A stretch of 64,000 nucleotides of DNA from Thauera sp. (GCA_024235615.1 JACKMB010000001.1:992001-1056000); one strand, 5' to 3'; shown: positions 30,704 to 39,504, counted from the first letter of the stretch. Notes: generated by a model not told the origin, from the sequence alone. Made by a program: numbers and translations.

Positions 30704-32394
30704 GGTTCGGCCTCGCCGCCCGCCTCGGCCTCGTCCTCGCCCTGTCCGGCATGCTTTCGGCCGGCATCACCGCCTTCCAGGCCCAGCGCGCGAGCGAGAC
30801 CCTGCTGGTCGACTCCGCGCGCGCGGAGCTGCTCACCGCCACCCGCGTGCTGGCGCGGCGCATCACCCTGGTGCGCGAGGACCTCTCGCGCACCCTGCTC
30901 GCGCTCGCCCGCCACCCGGCCGCACTCGCCGCGCTCGACGACGACGCGCAAGCGGCGACGCAGCTCGCCACCCTGTTCGCCCTGCCGATGGAGGCCAACC
31001 GTGCCTACTTCCAGATCCGCCTGATCGCGGCCGACGACCACGGCCTCGAACGCGTGCGCATCGACCGTGACGGCGACGCGCTGCTGCGCGTGGACGGCGA
31101 CGCGCTGCAGGAGAAGGGCCACTACCCCTATGTTTTCGACGCCCTCGCGCTGCCGCCGGGCGAGGTCTACATGTCGCGCGTGGGCATCAACCGCGAGCGT
31201 GGCTCGCATGCCGCCCTCGGCCGGCCCGCGGTGCAGCTCGCCACGCCGGTCGCCGACGCGACAGGCAGGCCGCGCGGCGTGATCGTCGGCAGCATCGACC
31301 TCAACGGCGTGTTCGCCCTGCTTGCCACCGACCTGCCCGCCGACTTCCGGCTCTACCTCGCCAACAGCGCGGGCGACTACCTGATCCACCCTGACCCCGC
31401 GCGCACCTTCGGCTTCGACAAGGGGCGCCGGGTGAGGGTGCAGGACGAATTCCCCGCGATGCAGGCCTTGATCGAGGGCCGCACGGGCGAGTCGCTCATC
31501 GACAGCGCCACCGGCGAGCATGCTGCCACCCCGCTGGTCGCCGCCTTCATCGCCGCGCGGGCACAGCTTCGCACGGAGGAAGGCGCCTTCATCCTCGGCC
31601 TGGCGCGGCCCCGCGCCACCGTGCTCGCCGAACTCGATCCGCTGCGCGGGATCATGCAGCAGATCGTGATCGGCATGAGCCTGACCGGCATGCTGCTCGC
31701 GGCCATCCTCGCGCGCGCGATCACCCGCCCGATCGAGGTGCTCGGCGCCGCGGTGCAGAACTTCTCCGGCACGGGAGAGGCACCGGCGCTGCCCGTCGAG
31801 CGCCAGGACGAGATCGGCGCCCTCGCCCGCCGCTTCGCCGAGCTGCGCGCCCAGATCGGGCAGCAGATGGCCGAGCTCGAACGCCGCCGCAGCGAGCTCG
31901 AGCACCTCGCCCGCCACGACGCCCTCACCGGGCTGCCCAACCGCGCGCTGTTCGACGACCGCATGGCGGTGGCACTCGCGGCCGCCCGCCGTGACGACGG
32001 CCGGCTGGCGCTGCTGTTCGTCGATCTCGATGACTTCAAGCCGATCAACGACCGCCTCGGCCACGTCGTCGGCGACCGCGTGCTCGAAGGCGTGGCGGCA
32101 CGCATCCGCCAATGCATCCGCGAGTCCGACACCGCGGCGCGCGTCGGCGGCGACGAGTTCGTCGTGCTTCTGCCGGGCATCGCCTCCACCGCGGACGCCG
32201 CGCGGGTCGCGGACAAGATTCGCGCCGCGATCGACCGCCCTTTCGTGATCGACGGGCACGCGCTCGCAGTTTCCGTGAGCATGGGCCTCGCCCACTACCC
32301 GCAGGACGGCACCGACGCCACCACCCTCGCCCGCCACGCCGACCGCGCGATGTATCGCGACAAGGCCGAGGGCAAGGCGCAACGGCGCAGCTGA
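30700..32394 (+). CDS. Membrane sensor diguanylate cyclase (periplasmic sensor-HAMP-GGDEF)
   Basis: A 564-residue inner-membrane protein. Transmembrane segments at about 7-27 and 322-342 enclose a ~290-residue cache-like periplasmic domain (GHYPYVFDALALPPGEVYMS, GVIVGSIDLNGVF, DYLIHPDPARTFGFDKGR). HAMP (about 343-395) and GGDEF (about 405-560) follow. The catalytic motif GGDEF (483-487) is intact, and RESD five residues upstream is a canonical inhibitory I-site, so active, feedback-controlled c-di-GMP synthesis is likely. It is translationally coupled to the polyamine-type binding protein upstream, the probable ligand input. There is no EAL domain, unlike MbaA. Confidence 0.9.
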   Translation: MRFGLAARLGLVLALSGMLSAGITAFQAQRASETLLVDSARAELLTATRVLARRITLVREDLSRTLLALARHPAALAALDDDAQAATQLATLFALPMEANRAYFQIRLIAADDHGLERVRIDRDGDALLRVDGDALQEKGHYPYVFDALALPPGEVYMSRVGINRERGSHAALGRPAVQLATPVADATGRPRGVIVGSIDLNGVFALLATDLPADFRLYLANSAGDYLIHPDPARTFGFDKGRRVRVQDEFPAMQALIEGRTGESLIDSATGEHAATPLVAAFIAARAQLRTEEGAFILGLARPRATVLAELDPLRGIMQQIVIGMSLTGMLLAAILARAITRPIEVLGAAVQNFSGTGEAPALPVERQDEIGALARRFAELRAQIGQQMAELERRRSELEHLARHDALTGLPNRALFDDRMAVALAAARRDDGRLALLFVDLDDFKPINDRLGHVVGDRVLEGVAARIRQCIRESDTAARVGGDEFVVLLPGIASTADAARVADKIRAAIDRPFVIDGHALAVSVSMGLAHYPQDGTDATTLARHADRAMYRDKAEGKAQRRS

Positions 32395-32419
32395 AGCCGG
32401 CCGCCGGCCGGCCCGGAAG

Positions 32420-32440
32420 TGTCGGAATTTTTTACACCGG
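32420..32440 (+). promoter_or_regulatory. T-tract motif, candidate enhancer site upstream of the PEP-CTERM gene
   Basis: A 21-bp element reads TGTCGGA, a six-T run, then ACACCGG. It stands about 50 bp upstream of the sigma-54 type -24 element, the position of an enhancer-binding site. A CCTTGA/TCAAGG dyad (32463-32477) lies between them. PEP-CTERM genes in related bacteria are controlled by PrsK/PrsR with RpoN; assignment of this motif to PrsR is a guess. Confidence 0.4.
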
Positions 32441-32488
32441 CTCCCGTGCAGTCGAAAATATTCCTTGAAAATCAAGGGATCGCTCATC

Positions 32489-32504
32489 GGGCACGGCGAA
32501 TGCT
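32489..32504 (+). promoter_or_regulatory. Sigma-54 (RpoN) -24/-12 promoter
   Basis: GGGCACG, four bases, ATGCT matches the TGGCACG-N4-TTGCW consensus with exact GG/GC spacing. It would start transcription near 32516, giving a ~37-base leader that carries an AAGGAGGT ribosome-binding site before the ATG at 32553. Confidence 0.6.
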
Positions 32505-32552
32505 TCACATCAAGGAGGGCAGTACCCGACACTCCGGAGCAAGGAGGTCATC

Positions 32553-33194
32553 ATGATCACGCGCATCCTCTGCAGCCTGCTGCTGTGCTGCATCCCGCTC
32601 GCCGCGCACGCTGGCGCGGTGTTCCAGGAGCGCGGCGACGCGGGCGATTTCGCCTCGCCGCAGGACGTCGTCGGCACCTCCATCAGCAGCATCCAGGCCA
32701 GCATCGGCGGCGACGACGGCATCGACGTCTTCCGCTTCCACTTCGCCGGCGGCCCGCTCGCCATCTTCGCCCGCCTCGACGGCTCCGGCCAGGACCCGGC
32801 AGGCCTGCTGCCGATTCGCCTGGTGCGCGAGCGCGCCCTGCCCGGCGATGCCTGCTTTGCCGGCAGCGTCGACCACCCGCCCAACCCGTGCGTCTCCGAT
32901 GGCTGGCTGGACTTCTCCGCCGACCTGCTGGCACCGGGCAACTATCTCCTCGGCGTGTGTGCATCCAAACAAGACTGCGTGGCGGAAGATCCGCCCTTCA
33001 CGATCGGCTTCCTGACCGCCCCCGACCCAGGCGCACCGCCGGCCACCGTCGATAGACCCGTGCCGGAACCGGGCGTGCTCGCGCTCATCGGCCTCGCCTT
33101 GCTCGGCCTCTGGAGCCTCCGTATGGCGGTCATGCCGCTGCGCAAAAAGCCCACTCCGTCCGGCATGCGAGCCCCCCTCGCCCCGGGCCGATAA
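32553..33194 (+). CDS. PEP-CTERM sorting domain protein
   Basis: A 213-residue secreted protein of unknown function. It has a signal peptide (1-20, ending AAHA), a beta-rich domain with four cysteines in two pairs, then the PEP-CTERM anchor PVPEPGVLALIGLALLGLW (PEP at 171-173) with basic residues after it. Such tails are cleaved by exosortase, and the proteins are delivered to the envelope or extracellular matrix along with exopolysaccharide. The tail is odd: it runs about 20 residues past the usual basic end. A near-perfect AAGGAGGT precedes the ATG. No exosortase gene lies in the window. Confidence 0.88.
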   Translation: MITRILCSLLLCCIPLAAHAGAVFQERGDAGDFASPQDVVGTSISSIQASIGGDDGIDVFRFHFAGGPLAIFARLDGSGQDPAGLLPIRLVRERALPGDACFAGSVDHPPNPCVSDGWLDFSADLLAPGNYLLGVCASKQDCVAEDPPFTIGFLTAPDPGAPPATVDRPVPEPGVLALIGLALLGLWSLRMAVMPLRKKPTPSGMRAPLAPGR

Positions 33195-33203
33195 CGCCGC
33201 CTT

Positions 33204-33425
33204 CGCGCCTGCCGGCGCTCCTGCAGAAACCGCCGCGTCTCCGATGCCCTGTAGGAGCTGCGGCCGCTGCGAACAAGGCCGTGCCGAACACGACGCGCGT
33301 TTCGGCCTCCCCCGCCTTCGCGCCTGCCGGCGCTCCTGCAGAAACCGCCGCGTCTCCGATCCCCTGTAGGAGCTGCGGCAGCTGCGAACAAGGCCATCCC
33401 GAACACGACGCGCGTGCCGCCCTCC
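33204..33425. repeat. Two REP inverted pairs, 115-bp period
   Basis: Left elements begin at 33204 and 33319; each is paired with an inverted GTAGGAGCTGCGG element followed by CTGCGAACAAGGCC. They start ten bases after the PEP-CTERM stop. The second pair abuts the PIN-domain relic. Confidence 0.85.
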
Positions 33426-33474
33426 GCTGAAATCGGGGTGCCTCCCCGGTTTCTTTCCCCTCCCCGGTTTCCCT

Positions 33475-33541
33475 GTCGTGACGCACCGCCTGCCGAGCGC
33501 AGGGCTGCGACGAATACATTCGTGTCGATGACGACCGGCAC
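33475..33541 (-). pseudogene. Relic of a PIN-domain (VapC-like) toxin, N-terminal ~20 residues only
   Basis: From a GTG at 33541 the minus strand reads PVVIDTNVFVAALRSAGGAS, which is the classical first strand and helix of PIN nucleases with the first catalytic aspartate. After that the similarity stops and REP-derived sequence follows. The toxin is thus truncated and cannot be functional. No antitoxin was found. Reading is from a short match, so identity is moderately certain. Confidence 0.5.
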
Positions 33542-33543
33542 AC

Positions 33544-33791
33544 TCGGCCAGGCGGGCGGGCTGGTCGGCGATCTCACGGGTGACGCGGGCGGCGTGGTGC
33601 GCGGGGTCGGGGGCGAGCGGGTCGAGCCAGACCGTGGCGAGGCGCTCGCGCACGGCGGCGTCACGCAGGTCCTCCGGGCGGATGCGGTGGCTGTGCGGGT
33701 CGGGGAAGGGCGTGTAGGTGGCGCCCGAGCGGCTGAACGCGGCGTAGAGCTCGAGGTTGCGGCCACCATGCCGCGCGTGTGGCGAACGCAT
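33544..33791 (-). pseudogene. Relic resembling the helical region of MmeI-like DNA methyltransferases
   Basis: About 82 codons on the minus strand contain NLELYAAFSRSGATYTPFPD, HRIRPEDLRDAAVRERLATV and HAARVTREIADQPARLAE. From memory these match the segment before the methyltransferase core of MmeI-type class I SAM-dependent enzymes. No start context, upstream domain or catalytic motif (NPPY) is present. It is a leftover fragment lying head-on against the PIN relic. Nothing recognisable lies in 33792-33958. Confidence 0.45.
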
Positions 33792-33958
33792 GCCAGGATT
33801 TGCGGCGGTGGTCGTGACAAAGTGCAGTGACCGATACGCTGCCGTCCGGATAATTGCGCGCAGTTCCCTGCCCGATCGCTTTTCATGTCCGATTCCGCGC
33901 GTCGCCTCCTCGTTCCGATCCGGGCGCCGCTGCGCCGCGCAGGTGCGCAGGGGTATCG

Positions 33959-36900
33959 ATGAGCAAGCCACGGCGCGGCGTCTTCGAGCGGCCGCTGGCA
34001 CAGGCCCTGATCGCGGCGCTGCTGGTGTTCGGGCTGCTCGCCGCCTTCCTGCTGTTCTCCCACCGCTCCGCCGACGCGATCACGAGCACGGCCGCACGCA
34101 ACGAGGTGCGCGTGCTGGCCACGCAGATCGAGGGCGCGCTGAGGCGGATCGAGATGAGCATCGGCTTCCTGCACGACAAGTACGTCCGCGTCGGCCTGCA
34201 CGAGAACACGGGTACGCCCGCCTGGCAGGAGTCGCTGCGACGGCTGCAGCAGGACATGCTGTACCTGGCCCGCGACTTTCCGGAGGTGGTCGCGATCGTG
34301 GTCGCCGACGCCCGCGGCAGGATCCAGGCGAGCACGCTCGACGGGCCGCCGCAATGGGAGATCCAGGATCGAGAGTATTTCCGCGATGCTCTCGAGAGCG
34401 GATCGGCGGCGCTCGCGTTCTCCGCGCCGCTCGTGTCCAAGGGCAAGTCGCGCAAGGTGGTGGTCGCCCATCAGGCGATCCGCGATCCGGCGGGCGAATT
34501 CGTCGGCGTGGTCGCGGTCGCGCTCGACCTGCAGCGCCTGCAGGACCTGCTGCTGGATGTGGACGTCGGGCGCCTGGGCATGGTCAGCATCCGGCGCAGC
34601 GACGAAGGCAGCCTGGTGCTGCGCTGGCCGGAGCACAACGCCAGCCAGGTCGCGGACTTCACCAGCACCCGGCCCTTCCAGGCCATCCGCCGCGGCGAGC
34701 TGTCCGGCAGCGCGCGCTACGTCGGCATCGTGGACGAAGTCGAGCGCAGCTTCGCCTTCCAGGCGCTGCACGGCTATCCCTTCTACGTGGTGATCGGCCG
34801 CGCCACGTCCGAGCAGTTCGCACCCTGGCGGCAGACCGCGCTGGTCGCCAGCATCATCGCGCTCACGACGCTGGCGCTGCTGCTGGCGATGCAGTTCAGG
34901 CTGCATCGCAGCCGCCGGCAGCTCGCGCGCACCAAACGTGATTTCGACGCCCTGATCGACAGCCGCGAGGAGGCGATCTGCGCCTGGCTGCCAGACACCA
35001 CGCTGCTGTCGTGCAACGAGCGCTATGCCGAGCTGCGCGGCGCCGAGGCCACGTCGCTGCCGGGCACGCGCTGGATCGACAGTGTTCCGGAGCAAAAGCG
35101 CGAAGCGACCCTGGGCGCCATCGGCCAGATGCTGCAGGGCGCGGGCACGCTCACCACCGACCGCCGCGTCCGCCAGGCCGACGGCAGCTCGCGCTGGCTG
35201 CGCTGGCTGGATCTGCCGGTGTTCGACGAGGACGGGCGCTGCGTCGAGATCCGCTCGATCGGCCAGGACATCACCGCGCACAAGGAGGCCGAGCTGCGCC
35301 TGCGCCAGCTCGCGCTCGCGGTCGAGCAGAGCCCGAACGCAATCGTGATCACCGACACCGCGGGTCACATCGAATACGTCAACGAAGCCTTCGAGCGCAC
35401 CACCGGCTACACCGCCGCGGAGGCGATCGGGCACAACCCGCGCATCCTCAACGCCGGCAAGACCCCGGCCGCCACCTATGCCGACCTGTGGGCCACCCTG
35501 AGCCGCGGCGAGGTGTGGCGGGGCGAGTTCGTGAACACCCGCAAGGACGGCGGCACCTATACGGAACTGGCCACGATCGCGCCGATCAAGCAGGCCGACG
35601 GCGGCGTCAGCCACTACGTGGCGATCAAGGAGGACATCACCGAGCGCCGCGAGGCCGAGGCGCGCATCCGCCAGCTCGCGTTCTACGACACCCTCACCGG
35701 CCTGCCCAACCGCAGCCTGATGTGGGACCGCCTGCGCCACGCCATCGCCGCCAGCGCGCGCAGCGGATCGAACGCCATGCTGCTGCTGCTCGACCTCGAC
35801 CACTTCAAGCTGCTCAACGACACCCAGGGCCACCACGCCGGCGACGCCCTGCTGTGCGAGGTGGCGCGCCGCCTGCGCGCCGCGCTGCGCGAGGAGGACA
35901 CGGTGGCGCGGCTGGGCGACGACGACTTCGCGATCGTGGTCGAGAACCTCGGTGAGGACCGCGACGAGGCGATCGCCCACGCCGAGAAGATCGCCGAGCA
36001 CCTGCACCGCGCCGTGACCGCGCCCTGCGAGCTCGGCCTCGCGAGCGGTGCCTACCACGTCGGCGCGAGCCTGGGCCTGACCCTGTTCCGCGGCCGCGCG
36101 GCGACCGCCGACGCGGTGCTCAAGCAGGCCGAGGTGGCGGTGGCGCGCGCCAAGGATGACGGCCGCAACCTGATCCGCTTCTTCAGCGAGGCGATGCAGG
36201 CGGTGGTGGCCGCGCGCGCCGAGCTCGAGCTCAAGCTGCGCGCGGCCCTGGCCGGCAACGGCTTCCGCCTGTACTACCAGCCGCAGCTCGATCGCGACGG
36301 CCGCGTGATCGGCGCCGAGGCGCTGATCCGCTGCTTCGACGCCGACGGCGCGATGATCTCGCCCGCCGCCTTCATCCCGCTCGCCGAGGAGACCGGGCTC
36401 ATCGTGCCGATCGGCGAGTGGGTGCTGGAGACCGCCTGCGCGCAGCTGCGCGCCTGGCAGCGCGAGCCGGCAACGGCCGCGCTGACGCTGTCGATCAACG
36501 TCAGCGCGCGCCAGTTCCACCAGCCCGACTTCGTCGGCAAGGTCGCGGCGGCGATCGAGCGCAGCCGCATCCACCCGGGCGGCCTCAAGATCGAGCTCAC
36601 CGAGAGCGTGGTGATCGGCGACATCGAGACCACGGTGCTGCGCATGCGGCAGATCAAGGCCCTCGGCGTGCGCTTCGCGCTCGACGACTTCGGCACCGGC
36701 TACTCCTCGCTGTCCTATCTCAAGCGCCTGCCCTTCGACCAGCTCAAGATCGACCAGGTCTTCGTGCGCGACATGGAGAAGGACACCAGCAGCGAGGCCA
36801 TCGTGCGCGCGATCCTGGCGATCAGCCGCTCGCTCGAGCTCGAGGTGGTGGCCGAGGGCGTCGAGACCGCCGCCCAGCATGAGCTGCTGCTCACGCGCGG

Positions 36901-36967
36901 CTGCGAGCTGTTCCAGGGCTATCTGTTCGGCAGGCCGGTCCCGATCGAGGCGTGGAAGGCGGACTGA
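33959..36967 (+). CDS. Membrane sensor dCache-PAS-PAS-GGDEF(degenerate)-EAL, likely c-di-GMP phosphodiesterase
   Basis: A 1002-residue protein. Transmembrane segments at about 13-34 and 293-313 flank a dCache-like periplasmic domain (QWEIQDREYFRDALESGS, HQAIRDPAGEFVGVV). Two PAS domains (about 325-450 and 455-570), GGDEF and EAL follow. The GGDEF motif is GDDDF (653-657); the EAL motif (E787-A-L-I-R) and NVSARQFH, ELTES, DDFGTGYS, LKIDQVFVRDM, AEGVE and FQGYLFGRP are intact. Net phosphodiesterase activity is expected. The C-terminal half is strikingly like that of 13369-16125, a paralogue. The next gene, a cyclase, begins 2 bp after its stop. Confidence 0.88.
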   Translation: MSKPRRGVFERPLAQALIAALLVFGLLAAFLLFSHRSADAITSTAARNEVRVLATQIEGALRRIEMSIGFLHDKYVRVGLHENTGTPAWQESLRRLQQDMLYLARDFPEVVAIVVADARGRIQASTLDGPPQWEIQDREYFRDALESGSAALAFSAPLVSKGKSRKVVVAHQAIRDPAGEFVGVVAVALDLQRLQDLLLDVDVGRLGMVSIRRSDEGSLVLRWPEHNASQVADFTSTRPFQAIRRGELSGSARYVGIVDEVERSFAFQALHGYPFYVVIGRATSEQFAPWRQTALVASIIALTTLALLLAMQFRLHRSRRQLARTKRDFDALIDSREEAICAWLPDTTLLSCNERYAELRGAEATSLPGTRWIDSVPEQKREATLGAIGQMLQGAGTLTTDRRVRQADGSSRWLRWLDLPVFDEDGRCVEIRSIGQDITAHKEAELRLRQLALAVEQSPNAIVITDTAGHIEYVNEAFERTTGYTAAEAIGHNPRILNAGKTPAATYADLWATLSRGEVWRGEFVNTRKDGGTYTELATIAPIKQADGGVSHYVAIKEDITERREAEARIRQLAFYDTLTGLPNRSLMWDRLRHAIAASARSGSNAMLLLLDLDHFKLLNDTQGHHAGDALLCEVARRLRAALREEDTVARLGDDDFAIVVENLGEDRDEAIAHAEKIAEHLHRAVTAPCELGLASGAYHVGASLGLTLFRGRAATADAVLKQAEVAVARAKDDGRNLIRFFSEAMQAVVAARAELELKLRAALAGNGFRLYYQPQLDRDGRVIGAEALIRCFDADGAMISPAAFIPLAEETGLIVPIGEWVLETACAQLRAWQREPATAALTLSINVSARQFHQPDFVGKVAAAIERSRIHPGGLKIELTESVVIGDIETTVLRMRQIKALGVRFALDDFGTGYSSLSYLKRLPFDQLKIDQVFVRDMEKDTSSEAIVRAILAISRSLELEVVAEGVETAAQHELLLTRGCELFQGYLFGRPVPIEAWKAD

Positions 36968-36969
36968 GC

Positions 36970-39504
36970 ATGGCGTACTTCCATCCGATCCACGCCCACT
37001 CCGCGCGGCGCAGCCTCGGCCTGCTCGCCATCGGCCTGGCGGGACTGATCGCGCTGTGGTGGGTTCCGACCCCGCCGGGGGTGGCCGGGCTGGCCCACTA
37101 CCTCCCGCTGCACATGGCGCTCGAGACGCTCGCGATCGTCGCCGCCGTGCTGGTTTTCGCGGTGGCCTGGCTCACCCCGGAGCGCAGCACGGCGGTCGGC
37201 ATGCGCATCCTCGCGTGCTGCTTCCTCGGCGTCGCGGTGCTGGACTTCAGCCACATGCTCTCGTACCAGGGGATGCCGGATTTCGTCACCCCGAGCAGCC
37301 CGGAGAAGGCGATCGACTTCTGGTTCGCCGCCCGCCTGCTCGCGGCGACCGGGATGCTGCTGGCGGCGTTGCTGCCCTGGCGGGGATGCCGCGGCGTCAC
37401 GCCCGGCCTCGTGCTGCTCGCGGTGGGCGCCTACGTGGGGCTGGCACACGCGCTCTTCCTGCTGCGGCCCGAATGGGCGCCACGGACCTTCATCGCCGGC
37501 GAGGGGCTGACCGCCTTCAAGGTCGGCGTCGAGATCGCCCTGACGCTGGCATTCGCCGCATCCGCCGCCGTGCTCGCCTGGCGCATGCGCAAACCCTGCG
37601 CCTTCGACGCGCCCGCCCTGCTCGGTGCGGCGGGCTGGATGGCCCTGAGCGAGCTGTTCTTCACGATGTACGCGGACGTCACCGACGTCTACAACCTCGC
37701 CGGCCACCTGTACAAGATCGGCGCGCACTACCTGCTCTTCCGCGCGCTGGTGGTCGACGGCATCCGCGCACCCTACGCGGCGCTCGAGCGCTCGCGCACC
37801 GAGCTCGCGGAGAACTCCTCACGGCTGACCGACGAACACCGCCGCCTCGAATCCATCCTGGCCGGCACCCGCGCCGGCACCTGGGAGTGGAACGTGCAGA
37901 CCGGCGAGACCATCTTCAATGCGCGCTGGGCGGAGATGCTGGGCTATCGCCTCGAAGAGCTCGAGCCGATCTCGATCGACACCTGGCGGCGCTTCGCCCA
38001 TCCGGACGATCTCGCCGACTCGGACGCCGCGATACACCGTCATCTTCGTGGCGAAACACCGTATTACGAGCACGAGTCCCGCATGCGCCATCGCGCAGGG
38101 CACTGGATCCGCGTGCAGGACCGCGGCGCGCTGCGCACCCTTACCGACAAGGGCGAGCCCGAATGGATGTTCGGCACCCATATCGACGTCAGCGACCGGC
38201 ATCGCGCGGAGCAGGAGCGCGGCGAGGCGCTGAACCGCCTGCGCCAGCTCTCGGACAGCGTGCCCGGCGTGCTGTTCGAGTGCCGCGTGGAAGCCGACGG
38301 CAGGATGGTTTTCCCCTACGTCGGCCGGCAGGTCGACGAGTTGATCGGCTGCCGAGCCGAGGACGTGGTGGACGACGCCACGGCGTTCTACGCCCGCCTG
38401 CATCCCGACGACCGTGCTCAGGTCATCGAGGAGGTCCGCCGCGCGAAGGACGCCCTGCAGGACTGGTCCGCGTCCTTCCGCGTCCTCCACCCCGTGCACG
38501 GCGAGCGCCGGATCCGTGGCGAGGCGCGCTGCCAGGCGCAGCCCGACGGCGCCGGCGAGTGGTTCGGCTACCTTCAGGACGAGACCGAGGCCCACCGGAA
38601 CCAGGAGTGGCTGCGCCTCTCCGCCCGCGTGTTCGACGCCAGCCAGGAGGGCATCCTGGTCACCGACGCCGAGGTCCGCATCGTCGACGCGAATCCGGCG
38701 ATGGAGGCACTGACCGGGTACGCCAGGGATGCGCTGCTCGGCCGCAACCCGAGCGTGCTCCGCTCGGGCCGGCACGACGCCGCCTTCTTCGCCGCGATGT
38801 ACACGAAGCTGCAGCATGACGGGCGCTGGCAGGGCGAGATGTGGAACCGGCACCGCTCGGGCGAGATCTACGTGGTCAAGGTTTCGATCTCCACCGTACG
38901 TGACGAGTCCGGGCGGATCGAGCATTACGTGGCCGTGTTCACCGACATCAGCAAGCTGATGGCGCAGCGCGACCACTTCAGCTCGCTCGCCAACTTCGAC
39001 GCCCTCACCGGCCTGCCCAACCGCCGCCTGCTCGAGGACCGCCTGCACCAGGCGGTGGGCAACGCGCGCCGCGGCAAGCATCTGGTGGTGTGCATGCTCG
39101 ACCTCGACGGCTTCAAGGCGGTCAACGACAGCGCCGGCCACGCCGAGGGCGACCGCCTGCTGATCGAGCTCGCACAGCGCATGCAGCACATCCTGCGCGC
39201 GGGCGAGACGCTGGCCCGCCTCGGCGGCGACGAGTTCGTCCTGCTGCTGGTGGACGGCGACTTCCGTCCGGCGCTCGAGCGTGTGCTCGAGGTGGCGCGC
39301 GCGCCGGTGGCGCTGTGCGGCGGCGGCTTCGCCCGCGTCACCGCGAGCATCGGCGCGAGCGCGTACCGGCACGGCGTCGAGGACGGCGCACAACTGCTGC
39401 GCGAGGCCGATCACGCCCTCTACCGCGCCAAGCGCGCTGGACGCAGCCGCTGGGTGATGTTCGCGCCGGAGGATGCGGCCGGGTCGGAGACGCCGCCGGC
39501 CTAG
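36970..39504 (+). CDS. MASE3-PAS-PAS-PAS-GGDEF diguanylate cyclase
   Basis: An 844-residue membrane protein. The N-terminal ~255 residues form about seven hydrophobic segments with MASE3 landmarks (HYLPLHMALETLAIV, LDFSHMLSYQGMPDF, FWFAARLL, VYNLAGHLYK). Three PAS domains follow (about 290-425, 425-550 and 555-675). The last is PAS/PAC with GYARDALLGRNPSVLRSGRH. A GGDEF domain follows with intact G752-G-D-E-F. The residues at the I-site position (RAGE) depart from RxxD, so product inhibition may be weak. There is no EAL. It sits 2 bp after a PDE-type gene, in one operon with opposite predicted activity. It ends convergently with leuE, sharing the CTAG at 39501-39504. Confidence 0.9.
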   Translation: MAYFHPIHAHSARRSLGLLAIGLAGLIALWWVPTPPGVAGLAHYLPLHMALETLAIVAAVLVFAVAWLTPERSTAVGMRILACCFLGVAVLDFSHMLSYQGMPDFVTPSSPEKAIDFWFAARLLAATGMLLAALLPWRGCRGVTPGLVLLAVGAYVGLAHALFLLRPEWAPRTFIAGEGLTAFKVGVEIALTLAFAASAAVLAWRMRKPCAFDAPALLGAAGWMALSELFFTMYADVTDVYNLAGHLYKIGAHYLLFRALVVDGIRAPYAALERSRTELAENSSRLTDEHRRLESILAGTRAGTWEWNVQTGETIFNARWAEMLGYRLEELEPISIDTWRRFAHPDDLADSDAAIHRHLRGETPYYEHESRMRHRAGHWIRVQDRGALRTLTDKGEPEWMFGTHIDVSDRHRAEQERGEALNRLRQLSDSVPGVLFECRVEADGRMVFPYVGRQVDELIGCRAEDVVDDATAFYARLHPDDRAQVIEEVRRAKDALQDWSASFRVLHPVHGERRIRGEARCQAQPDGAGEWFGYLQDETEAHRNQEWLRLSARVFDASQEGILVTDAEVRIVDANPAMEALTGYARDALLGRNPSVLRSGRHDAAFFAAMYTKLQHDGRWQGEMWNRHRSGEIYVVKVSISTVRDESGRIEHYVAVFTDISKLMAQRDHFSSLANFDALTGLPNRRLLEDRLHQAVGNARRGKHLVVCMLDLDGFKAVNDSAGHAEGDRLLIELAQRMQHILRAGETLARLGGDEFVLLLVDGDFRPALERVLEVARAPVALCGGGFARVTASIGASAYRHGVEDGAQLLREADHALYRAKRAGRSRWVMFAPEDAAGSETPPA

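Noticed and set aside
32395-32440. Intrinsic terminator after the diguanylate cyclase gene
   Set aside because: The GCCGGC-rich stem is about 15 bp away from the six-T run, too far for a terminator; the T-tract fits better as part of the regulatory element.
33475-33541. Functional toxin-antitoxin system
   Set aside because: Only the first ~20 residues of the PIN domain are present; later catalytic acids and any antitoxin are missing.
33414-33830. A 138-codon plus-strand frame between REP elements and the sensor gene
   Set aside because: Low-complexity Gly/Val/Ala composition, antisense to the relics, with no supporting start signal.
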